From the NCBI GenBank assembly GCA_003993805.1, contig RSEF01000001.1, positions 179,832,369-179,896,368 on the forward strand: a stretch of 64,000 nucleotides of DNA, written 5' to 3'. Below the pieces are notes generated by a model. It was not told the DNA's origin and did no database searches. It saw only the letters and a program-made list of their open reading frames with translations. Of this stretch, positions 1 to 11,425 are shown piece by piece; position 1 is the first letter of the stretch; every line of letters begins with the position of its first letter. The translations under genes and the position numbers were made by a program. The DNA comes from Himantopus leucocephalus (Eukaryota; Chordata; Aves; Charadriiformes; Recurvirostridae).

Positions 1-3000
1 GAAATTAATCCCAAGCAAATTATCCAAAACAATGTTTCACAGAAAGCTGAAAAATGTCAGTCAAATAGAACCCAATATAATTTTCATTAAATTCGAGAGA
101 CAATCAAATTCACCACGCTTGGAGTTAATAACAAGCAATATGAGGATATTTTATTGTAGTTAGTGATGGTTATACAAGAAAAGAATGACACTGATAAAGA
201 AATAACTGAAGAAATTAGTTTCCTGACATTGATAAGAAAGAATTATTTCCAATAAAGTAAAATATGCAATCAATCAACTCAAGCAAAGACATTCTCATGG
301 GAAAGACGGAAAGACCACAGCAGGAGCTATGCTATAGTTAATGACCTAGAGCAAAGTGTAGGTCACAGGATAAATATTTAAACAAACTTTATGAGAGCTC
401 AGCGTCTACTGGTGAAGGAGCAATGGTTCAACAGAGTAAAGTGCCATTGGTTAGGACATGCCATTCAGGCTTTGCAAATGGCACGATGGAGCATGGGTGG
501 AGGAGCCATGCCATCCTAAAAGTTTTCTGTAAAAAAAAAAAAAAATATAATTCTTGAGCACATAAAAGCAAGTCTTTGGTAGTGATTTTACAGGGAGATT
601 TTATAGCGGCTGAAGATCAGGCTGACTAGCTTCAAGTTAATTTTCTTTCAGCGGGGAGGGATACATAGATTGATGCAGTCTCTCTTTTTTTATTATTGTC
701 TTGAAGTCATTTTATCCCATCATAAAATAGGCTAAATTAAAAAGAAATAAGGAATGTCTGTAGCTTGCCACAAAGAATTTAATAGCCAAAACCCTTATGC
801 AGTTTTGAAATTTTCTTTTAACCCCTAAATCCACTGGTTTTTTTTTTAAAAAAAAGAACAGGAAGTTTGGAGGTTCTCCCCTCAATGAAATCGGGTTACT
901 TTGGACAATAATTTACAGACAAGATGGAAAATAATGTCCACGTTATGGAGGTAGTAGTTGTAACCTTCACCTCATCTCTGATGTTTACACCAGGTAAAAG
1001 CACCCTGAGCAGAAACAAGAGGCTCCTCTGTGGATGCAGAATGTGCCTGGCCCCCACAGTGAGAACAGGAGCCCTCCTGCACACCCTGCTGCTACATCCT
1101 GCCCCAGCCCTTAGGGTTTCTACCACCAGGGTGATTAGGTAGCAACACAACTGAGGTGATTCATGTATTTATATATGATGTGCAATGTTTCCACCCATAT
1201 TTATTAGACACCACAGATACATTAACTGGCGGTAATTTCGGGCAGTTCTTACTCAAAGAAGAATAATCAAAAAGTAGCAGTATCTTCATGGGCAGTTACT
1301 TCAAAGCAACTGATGCCCATCAAAAATCCCTACTGCACCATAACCTACATCTTTTGCTTCCTCTCCTTGTAGCCCTGTTGAGAGTCTGTGTCACTGGACA
1401 ATTAGCCCACTATCTTGCTCAGATGGATATTACGCAAACAGTGATTTTTTTTCACCTCTTCCTCAAATATCCTTCAAGATTCATCTTGTTTAGGCAACTG
1501 GTAGCATTAAGCAATTGCTGTTATACAGCCCACATTTGGCTACTTTCCAGTGAAGATTGTAATGCTAATAATTCCCGTAACGGGAAATGTTTTGGAATCA
1601 TAAGGACGTGAGATGATATTAAGTAAGAGAGAGCGGTGATGGTAACAATGGTGGAATTATTTTTGCAGATCCTGCATTCTAGCCACATTAAACTTTTCTT
1701 CCTTTCATGGTTCTTCCCAGAACATTTACACAAGAGGAGAAGGACAAAATACTATGACACTGAGACAGAAACTAATGAAATGGTTCACATATCAGAGACT
1801 GACACAATAGCAGAAGCACTGCAAGATAGGTAACATATTACGGTATTATATATATATTTTTAGTATGTCTGTATGTTTTCCATATGTTTGGTATTAATAT
1901 TATGTAAGTTTGAGTATTTATACACACATATATAAATGCATTTTCATATATGCTGAATATAATTATTCACTGAATTCAGCATCAGAAACCTCTCTTATAC
2001 TTTAGGACTTGAAGAAATTTTAGTCCAGATAAAGACTACGTGTAGTCATAACAAAGTCCTAGGATAAAAAGATACTTTATTGGATTGAGGTTTTGTTATT
2101 ATTGACTGGAGCATTTTATGGTTTCTACTGAGCGCTGGGGATTTCAATTTAACCGGTTAGATATGAGCATAAAAGTTCATGAAATTAACCAAAGGCAGCT
2201 AGGACAATTCTCTGAGTGTGTAATAATCAGGCAAAGACATACCAGCATAGTAAGAAAATTATAACCAAGGACTCTTCTGTCTCTGCTTTTAAGTTTCTTA
2301 CAAACAAAGCTTTAATTGTATGTGTCCATCCTCTCTTATTACATTATATTTCACAACTAAATTAAGACAGTACCTCACCTGGAGTAATTTCTGCTTAAGT
2401 CATATCCATGAAACAGTATCCATGCATGTCAGCTGAAGATCTTCATCTCCCTACTCCTCCCCTCTCCCTTTCCAGTGGCCATACTTTACTAGAGGTTTGT
2501 TCTTGATTAATATTTTAAGTATCTGACAAGATCAAACAGTTTTATTACCTTACATTTTTAAAGGCCCTCCAATTTGGCAAAGAGCTCATGATCTCAGTGG
2601 AAGCTTAATGCAAAGAGAATGAGTTATCTTTGAAAGCAAAATATTAAAAATACTGTTTTCATGTTTGTAGCCTTTGGACCTGCAAAATGCATACTGTCTC
2701 AAAATGAAGCACTGATTATTTGATGTGAAAAGATATTCCTTGTAGCAGATGTTTTTTGGTTATTCATCCGAGTAATCAACGTTGCAACATCATTTCTCTG
2801 AAAATGCGCTAGAGTGCAATGCATAGTTAAAAATATTTAATAGCCAGGGGGTTTTGCCCTTCAAATATATCTCCTGGCTGCATAAAATGACCATATGAGA
2901 GAAAGATATGCTTCAACAGTGCATGTGGGTAACTCTGCTTCTTTATACCTGAGTAGTTCTTTGAAATGGTCAGTCTCCAGACAGAAGGAGAAAAAAAAGA

Positions 3001-6000
3001 GCTGAAGACAAATGATTACATCAAGCAGTCTGAGCTAATCATCCATAGGTGAAAACATTTACCTTCCTAAATACAGCTGTTATGATCCAAATGAGGTAGA
3101 GGACTTAGCGGAGGCACAGCAGTGCACAAATTATGTCATGAAACACAGGATCACCACTACATAATGGGAGATAGGAAAAATCTTTGAATATTAGTAGCTC
3201 TTCCATTTGAAAGGATCATTTTACTTTTTGGTTGTCAAAAATAAGTACCATCATGGAAGGTCTGAATTAATACTGTGTTCTAGCTGTGTAGCAATTTTAA
3301 TTCCCTTTTTCTTGGAGTTCTTGGCAGTTTCAATGAGAAAGGGTATTTGGCTACAAGGACTTGAGCCTTGTGATCAAAGGAAAAATATTACTGATAATAA
3401 AAACCATATTTTTAATTCCACAGCAAGTTTTAAGTACACTAAATTACTCACAGAGCAGCTGTATTCTTATTTTATCTGCTTAGATGTCAACTGGTAAAAA
3501 ATCTTATAAAGTCATCGGTGTTACTTCAGCGTAAAATTGTTGTTGAGGAGACAGATCAGCTTCATAATTTTATCTAAATTGTTTTTATTTGTAATGCAAC
3601 CATGTGACCCACAGAAAAATGTACACTTAATGTGGATCATTTAACACAGCCATCTCTACATTTCTTAAGAATGAAACTTTCATCACAGTGTGACTTTTGT
3701 TCAGGTTATCAATATGGTTATTATGCCTTGGCTTAATTCACTCTCACAATAAAATCGCAGATGCACTTGGCAGATGAAATAAGAAATAATGAGGTACTTA
3801 CAGAAATTAGATTTCTACATTATAATATAATCAGATTTTAATGAAACAAGTAATATATACCATTCATACCATTTTGGTTTGTGATAAACCTCACTGGATT
3901 AATACAAGATTTGTTTTGGTGGCCAGGAAGAACTGAAATGATTTATTCTTTGAGGTAAAATGTTGCCTTATCTGTGTAAAATCTATTACGGCATTATATA
4001 CAGCCTTTATTATTTCTCTCCTATTGGATAATTGGAGGTCTACAGTATTATTTAAAGTGATGAAGTAGCAACCTTAGCTCATTTTACACTTTTCAATTTC
4101 ATGCTTGTCTTCTGTAAAATCTTTTCCATAAATTAAAGTTCAACAGAACATGGATGCAGCACAAAGTATAAAAGTTAAATACGTATTGATTAAAATTGTA
4201 TCCAGAGTCAATGAAACTAGAAATTCTGGTGGATGTGTGTTACCAATCACTGTAAACTCTGCTTATAAAGCACGTATTCTAACAATAGTGAACTTAATCA
4301 AGCCAAGTTAGAAATACGAGAGCCAGCAATATCATGATAAATAGCTGAATGTTTACAACAGTGACTGTGAGTTCAGTTGCCATGATTAAGTCTATGTTAC
4401 GTTCAAAACACCCTTGACCTACATCCTCTTTTCTTGCACAGAAATATAACAAAGAAAACAAGTTAATATGAACACTCAAGTCTTAGTATGAGTTTTTGCT
4501 GAAGAACTTCAGGAACTTAACTGGATCCTACATTTAAAGATGAACCATTGTAGGCTTCCCTGTAATCAATCCTCTGAAACACATCTCTAGAGGGAAAATC
4601 AGATCTTAGATGTGTCTCCTAGAGGTGCCATCTCTCTTTAGTGATTTCATACGATGAATAAGCCCGTAACTTAGGTATTGCAGAAAAAAACATTGTATGA
4701 CCACAATGAAAACGATCCCAAGTGTCTATAGTTCAAACATTTTACCAATATAGATGTATACAACAAAGTACAGATTTGGGGGAAGAAAAAAGCTTAGAAA
4801 GTCTGTACAGAAGCAGGCACTTTTCTCACCAAGAGAGAACTGTTAGCAATATAAATGGACAAGCCAATTACTGGGCTTAAGAGCAAAAGAATTTTTGGAA
4901 GCTGCAAAAATCACTTAACCTTAACATCTCATGCTCCATCCCAGATTTATAGTCTTCTCTGTCCTGGTCCTTTTTTGTTATTATACCCTGGTGATTTGAA
5001 GGATCCATGCCTCCTTACCTAAGTGGATATTTTTGTTACACTCTTTACAGGAACCGATATTGATTCTAAGTTGTTCAAATTATTGTTCTTATTATTACTG
5101 ATTTACGCAGTACTTCGTATTCTGCCAAACTTCAGTTAAACTACTATCCCTGTCCTTTTAGTAACCTTCCCAGTGGAGCTGTTTATTTGCAGCTTGGATG
5201 GGATGAAAATACCATTTTAGAGAGATAACATCCTTGCTTTATATTTCTCATTTTCACATGCTCTGGCAGAGTTATGTGGGAAGATTCTCCATTTGGCTTC
5301 TTTTACATTATAAATATAACTTATTTTCTGAGTACTTCAGTTTTTCTTTCACACTTAGGTCTAAGGGTCACTTACAGATTTAAGTCCACAAGAAGTGGCT
5401 TCGTCATCCTAACATCTGCAAGCCAATACTTTGTACAAATTCTAGGTGGAGGTTAACTACTGACTTATAAAATCACAGCTAGTAATGATACATTTTAAAA
5501 TTTAATTTTCCATTTTGGATAAGCATGCAGAAGGATGTACGCTATCAAGTATTTGGAACAAAGATGTTTGAAAAGGATGTGGAAAATTCCCAAATGCAAC
5601 TAGGGGACCAGTAAAATGCCCTGTCAGGGAATAAGTGGCATACTCTGTAGAGTATCACCAAAATACCCTTACAGGAGACTTGTTTCTGGTGTACAAGTGT
5701 TATAAAAAGTATAACCCTTCCCCCCACACCAAAACCCAGTTACTTTGCAAACCATTAATCTCTCAGAGAAAAAAATAATGACAGTCAAAGGCTGCAGATC
5801 AAAGCCACACAAATCCATAATGGAAAGAGATTTTACAGTAAAAATAATTAACCTGCGGAAATCTGAAGGGAAGAAATGGTTTGCACTGGTGACATCAGTG
5901 GTGATCAAGTGTGTAAATGTCCGTTAGTGCCACTTTGCTCTATACTGCCTGTCTTTTCATAGCTTGGCCCACTAACTTCCCTATTTAAGCAAAACTGGTG

Positions 6001-6674
6001 AATACAGGAAGACAACAGTAAGCAAATATTCTGACAGCTGCTTTTCAAATTCTTTTATATCAGGTTTGGCTAAACTAAGATAGTTTTTTTTTTATTTGTG
6101 CAAATCAGTTCTTCAGTTACTAACAAGAAAATATCTTATCTATCTTTATTTTTTTTCTAGCAATGAACACTGCCGATTTTCTTCTTTTATATAAAAGACT
6201 TCTCTTTTCAGTCTTACCACGAATAATTCTGACATTAACATTTTACTTTGAAACATTCCCTCCTGGTTTCTTTATTCTGTCTATTAAGCTATGTCTATTT
6301 GCATTGAACTTTGTCTGCCAATTATAAACCTAAATTGACAAACCTAAATTATGTGACTCTTTTGTAATAATGAGTCCATTTTTTAATATCAAGCTTTAAT
6401 CTCTGCTTTACTTGAATTTAAATAAATCATCAAGTCAAGCCATTAAATAAGTCATTTCAGAAACAGTCATTATATGTTTCAATATTTATTGGCAGTGTTG
6501 TGATCACTCTCCTATTCAAAGGATTTTTTTTAAGGTACACCTGTATATCATTAAAGGGGAAAAGGACAGAGAAAGGAAATGGAAGAATAAAAAAAGTGCA
6601 TAAGAAATCATGCTCAGAAGTGTCCAATTAAATATCTTCCTCTCTGCCCTATTTTCGTATGGAGAGAACACAAA
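1..6674. other. Unique AT-rich non-coding DNA, no gene recognised
   Basis: No open frame here exceeds about 107 codons, none resembles a protein family I know, and no CR1 or LTR sequence is visible. Small low-complexity runs are present: A15 at 531-545, a T run followed by an A run at about 838-855, and a short TA run at 1845-1858. Very old repeats or conserved non-coding elements may be present but cannot be seen without alignment. Confidence 0.6.
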
Positions 6675-6899
6675 AAGTAGCTGAACACAAGGAAATACTT
6701 TTTCACTGTGAGAGTAACTGAGCCCTGGCACAGGCTGCCCGGAGAGGCTGTGCAGTCTCCCTCCCTGGAGATATTCAGAAGCTGCCTGGATGTGATCCTG
6801 GGCAACTGGCCCTAGGTGTCCCTACTTCAGCACAGGGGTTGGACCAGATGACCTCTACAGGTTCCTTCCAACTCTAAACCATTCTGTGATTCTGTGACT
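6675..6899 (+). mobile_element. CR1 LINE, 5'-truncated 3' end
   Basis: The block reads as the 3' untranslated end of an avian CR1 non-LTR retrotransposon. In order it shows the 'tttttcactgtgag' segment, the 'cacaggctgcccggagagg' segment, 'ggttggaccagatgacctc', 'ccttccaactc', and a tail of two ATTCTGTG units at 6883-6898. CR1 copies are normally truncated at the 5' end by incomplete reverse transcription and carry this 8-base tail instead of poly(A). Only about 225 bases remain, so nothing is coded. The left boundary is uncertain by about 40 bases. The element lies about 90 bases from the LTR that follows. Confidence 0.93.
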
Positions 6900-7120
6900 T
6901 TATACCATTGTTTTACAGCTCAACAGATGCAACATTGCAATTTGTGGTTTGTCTAAGCGAGTCCAATAGAGAATGTATAGCAAAAGAAAATATTTTGTGG
7001 TTTGGGCTGGCCTGGCCCCTAAATGAACGACAGATGCTTTCTTTAACCTCTCTTACTTCAGAGAAGGGAGAGAGAATAAGAGAGAGAGACTTATGGGTAG
7101 AAAACAAAATTAAAACTACT

Positions 7121-7126
7121 TTAATG
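7121..7126 (-). promoter_or_regulatory. Polyadenylation signal (ATTAAA) of the minus-strand LTR
   Basis: The plus strand reads TTTAAT, which is ATTAAA on the LTR strand. It lies about 270 bases downstream of the TATA box, an acceptable spacing for the R region of a retroviral LTR. T-rich sequence follows on the minus strand. Confidence 0.5.
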
Positions 7127-7388
7127 AAATAATAATAAAAAGGAAAAATAATAATATCAATAAGAAAATAATGAAAAATATATACTATATCCAAAACCAG
7201 TATTGAGCTCTCAGGATGATGATCGCGTCACCAGCAGGCACTGGGAAAGTCCCAGACTGGATTCAGTGACAGACAGGAACTGGATTCTGGATCTGGTTTC
7301 AGGAACGCACTGATCGGCATCAAAGGCAGATGAACAGAGTTTTCCTTGGACACCGGCCATTGAAGAGAGATGATCCTTTGATCCCTCA

Positions 7389-7398
7389 GCTTTTATAC
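7389..7398 (-). promoter_or_regulatory. TATA box of the minus-strand LTR
   Basis: The minus strand reads GTATAAAAGC within the LTR, followed downstream by the presumed R region. This is the only strong TATA motif in the element. Whether it still drives transcription cannot be told from sequence. Confidence 0.6.
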
Positions 7399-7742
7399 TG
7401 AGCATGATGCAGATGGGATGGAATACCCCATTGGTCAGTTTTGAGTCACTGATCCTGTCCGCTCCTCCCCGCAGCTGCGACCCGGCTACACCCTTTCACG
7501 TCTGACCCTCCAACTTTGTGCATAACAAAGTGAGCTGACCTTGGTTGGTATAGCAGTAAGTATAAGCAGGAGCCTCTCTGCACAACATTACTTGGTATTC
7601 ACTAGAAACATCAGACCTTATCTGCTAGAAGTGGACACTGTCTGAAAAATATGCCTTTAATTTCAGTCAGTTAGAAGAGGCTTAGCTGAAAAGTAAAATC
7701 ACTGAAAAGAAAAACAGTTCTATTTTACCTCCAACCAGGACA

Positions 7743-10700
7743 GACATCTATACTGTTTCTGTCAGACCATCACCGGAAAGGGAGTAGGAAAAGTAATTTG
7801 AAGACCACAGATACTAGATCAGGAAAAGTAGGTTACAAATAATAACAATAGCTTTCATGCTCCACTTACACATAGTGGCTGCTCTTGAAGTCAAAGTCAA
7901 GGGTAGTATTTAAAGAAATGCATGAGCCAGAGCAAATGAGAAAGGCAGGAAAATATGTGGTCAACTTAGCACAATCCGGTATTGCAGAAACTTCCTTAAC
8001 AGTGACAAAAGAGATCGGTAACAATCCCTGTAGCCCATGTGTCAAATGTAGCATAAGTTAGTACTGTACGTTTTGCAGCTGTTTACACTGGTTGGGGTTT
8101 GGGAGACGGGCTATGTATGCTACTCATTCTGAGGCTTCCAGCGAAAGAGCATCTGAGAAGGTGAATAGCTTCATTCATCTCCCCTGTATTTAGCTTTTGC
8201 CAATAAGGACAACCCCTGCAGCTGTAAAACAAACTCTGATACTGGATAAAATGTGAACAGGCTGTGACAGCAGCTATACAAATGCAAGGAATTACTGACA
8301 TGCATGAATGAGAGATAAGAAGTTTGAAGTCAAATGGTCAGCGTTGCAAAGCAAAATATGTAATGTAGCTACATTTTGACAAATGGCACAAAGCTCCAGC
8401 TGAAGCAACACAACAGTGGAAAGGTGATGATTTGGGTTGACACCACAGGAGATGAAAATACCCAAGCACGCGCATTATTGGAAACTATATTGCTACAGCA
8501 TCCTATGAAGACTGACACAAGATCAGCTTTCTCAGTTCTTAGTCAAGTCACAAATGTTAACTGCTGGTGAGGGATCCAGCTAGAACTGAAGGGCCAGGAC
8601 AGGAAATCCATGTTTTTTTGTCACAAGTGTTGCAGTAGACACAAAGTGAGGATAAGGTTACCTATGAAAGACCTGGCCATGGAATTGAACCAGTCAATGC
8701 AGCAGCTAGTCAGTACAATTCTCCACTGCAGAAGGATCTGGTCTTTGACATAATTTTAACAACACATGATGGGCAGTGGTATTGCATTTTTTGCCAAACT
8801 CGTCCATGGGGATACACCTCCATGAGATACAATGATGCCCTAAGCTTCCTCATGGTCAGTCTTTGCGAGGCACGTCTTCTAAATCGCAGGCTTCTTTGAT
8901 GCTGACATAGCACTCTTGCTGTTGGTCTTTATAAGGCATATCACAAATTTAAGCTGCTTCAGTGACTTTTTTTTTAGCATAGCAGTTCACTCATATCATA
9001 AAGCCTACCCTGAATTCTGTGCGCTTCAGAACCGAGATTCATAAAGTATATTTAAAAAGTAGATGTTATCTTAAGAATACTGGCCTGTGATTTGTCAATG
9101 ACCTTGGTTTTCATTAAATATCAAGTTACGTTATAGACGGGGCATACATCACAATGATGAAATAACAAGACACAACCAGACCGGAGTAGACCAGACTAAG
9201 GAGCTTTCTATATTCAATATATATTCCATACTTTATATGCCATGTGACTTAGAGTAAGGTACAACAAAAGAGACAGTTGTTGACTAGAAAATTTCTTTTA
9301 ACCCCTATAAGTAGAGATTGATTTATGACCTGAAATATATAGATTTAGATTCCTTTCAAAATCTCGCCTTTCTGTATATTTTTATTAGTCATACAGTTGT
9401 TATTATCAATGTATTTGACACTTTTAATGAAAACAATGTGTTTTGGCTATGTTGTCTCTTAAGGGACTAAGTTTCCTGGTGAAACTGTGTTCTAAATAGC
9501 CTCTTCTTCCTTTGAGCTTTATATGAGACTATTTCCCAGGTTCTCATTATTCTCACCCTCATCTTTGAGCCCCATTTCTATCTCTATTATCCTTTCAGAG
9601 CTGAGGAGAAATCTACTGAATAAAAATGTGCCCGTGGAGGGCATGCTTTTGACTTTATATGATTGTGTTAAAATATTGTAATATTGCTCTCCACAATCAT
9701 GCTGTTTAGTTGACCGGCACATACTGAGTGGAGGTCTTAAATGTGTTGTTCGCAATAGAATGCAGTTTTAGTTTTCAGATCCTAGTATCTCTCTGCTATC
9801 AAGTTACTGAAACTGCTATCAAAACAGTTTTCTATTATTTCCTCTACATACTTCAGTGTACAGAGCATTATTCAGATTTGTTCTCTTCCATATCTAAGTC
9901 TTTCTGATATACTTGTTGACAGCTCCAACGTTACCTGTTTTCTAATTCCTTGTCTATTCCTTGTCTATTACTGCTCTGATTTTGATCCCTGGTTTAAGTA
10001 AAACTCCACCTCCATTCCTTAAATGAATCCAAAGTGTTTATTTAATGTCTAATGCTATTCTTTTTAATCCATTGGCTCCAATTTCCCACTATCATGCTTA
10101 AGAGGATAAACTGTTTCTTACTCCTCTGCCTATTGCTTACTCTCTTCAGGAAACTGTTATTATTCTTCCTTGGTCCACTAATTTATTTTTTTTACTTGCT
10201 ACAGTGCTTGCTTTTTTCAATCCATTGAATTTTCTACTGTTCACACTCTTTAATTATCGTAAATGCTTTGTGTTTACCCTTGCTGCTGTTCTCTTTACAT
10301 CTTTATTTTAACTTCATTAGTTTCTGCCACTTCTGGATATTAAGATTTAGTAAAGCACTTCCGTGAGTAAACAGAGAGTATTTGTACTTTACAGTGAAGT
10401 GAATTTTCTGGATTTTGGTGTAGGGAATGGATTAATATTGCACTTCTGAAGATATAACATGTTGACAGGTACTTACATTACATGGCAGATAAACGATGAT
10501 GATACCAGTTTTCCACTTTTCTGCCTGTACTATTGATCTTGCTTATCAGCACTACCATAAAATACCTAGCTATTCAGTATGTTATCTGCCCCAATTAGGT
10601 GAATCTCATTAATCCCATCTTGTATGTTATCTGTCCCTGAACTTGTAATATTTGAATTCCGTCTTGGAAAATTGTTTACAGCGATTGAACAAGATAGTGG

Positions 10701-11239
10701 AACAGTAAAAACAAGCTTGTATTCTCTGTTTCAAAATCTTATGTAGAATCTTTTTTCTTCCTTTCTCCTAGAGGCAACTACTGGCTTTGTAGCATTTCGA
10801 GAACTGTTATCATTGCCGTGGCAAGAAACCAAAGGAAACTCTACCTTTCTTTCTAAGATTAAGTATGACTAATTTCCTTTTTTTTCCTAATCCAGCAGAA
10901 CTGCTCTTTCTCTATCCAGATATAAGTGAACCTCCCTTACCATTTCAGGGAAGGACATGTAATCATATTTTGAATCTATTTCTCATGAATAATGCAATAT
11001 TCTCAAGAATGTGATTTCTGAAATAATTAGAACTAACCTGTAATCAGGGAATCTGAGGAAAAGGAACAAGACTCCCTCCCATAAAACAACGTTTAGCAAT
11101 GCTGAACGCTGGTCTGCTATGTCTCAAATCCAAGAGACTGTGTTTTGCATGTATCATTCCTCATGTAAGAAGTCAGTTATCCACAAACAATCAATTTGAG
11201 ACTGCTAATCATTTGAAAAGAAACTAAATTTCTTCNCCT
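7743..11239. other. Non-coding DNA; T- and C-rich plus strand at 9.84-10.33 kb
   Basis: No gene or clear repeat family is recognised. From about 9840 to 10330 the plus strand is markedly rich in T and C, and a direct 11-base repeat (ATTCCTTGTCT twice) occurs at about 9946-9967. The rest is unremarkable AT-rich sequence with short chance open frames only. Confidence 0.5.
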
Positions 11240-11257
11240 CCCCCCCCCCCCCCCCCT
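11240..11257. repeat. Poly(C) run, 18 bases
   Basis: An uninterrupted run of C sits next to an ambiguous base N at 11236. Homopolymer runs of this length are hard to sequence, so the exact length and the N are probably sequencing-quality matters. Confidence 0.9.
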
Positions 11258-11309
11258 TAGTATATAAATCTGTAGTCATTAGTTCTGGATCCTATTTGTG
11301 TTTCTGATG

Positions 11310-11425
11310 TGGACTGGGTGCATGATTTAAAGCTAAACCCTCTCTGTGCCTCAATTTGTTCCTCACAAAAAGAGGATTAATGGGGCATATTGAGGAGACT
11401 GTACACTGCAATGGGTGCCTGTAAC
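11310..11425 (+). mobile_element. MIR-like SINE remnant
   Basis: The segment containing 'aaccctctctgtgcctcaa', followed by 'ttcctcac', an A-rich stretch and 'ggattaatgggg', resembles the core and 3' half of the MIR family. In MIR the order is 'cctctctgtgcctcagttt', 'cctcatctgtaaaatgggg'. MIR is a tRNA-derived SINE that was active before mammals and birds separated, and faint copies survive in birds. The match is short and degraded, so the boundaries are approximate. Confidence 0.5.

Larger units (their letters stand above)
6991..7742 (-). mobile_element. Solo LTR of an avian endogenous retrovirus (ERVL-like)
   Basis: Read on the minus strand, the block starts with TGTCCTGG at 7742 and ends near 6991 in a degraded 'cccaaaccac' terminus. 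I recall both ends from avian ERVL-type LTRs. Promoter and polyadenylation signals are in the expected order. A TATA box (GTATAAAAGC, minus strand) lies at 7389-7398. A GC-richer stretch lies upstream of it (7455-7495). An ATTAAA polyadenylation signal lies at 7121-7126. The length of about 750 bases is reasonable for a single LTR. No gag, pol or env sequence flanks it, so it is most likely a solo LTR left by recombination between the two ends of a provirus. I found no convincing target-site duplication. The family assignment is from memory; the LTR call itself is firmer. Confidence 0.82.
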
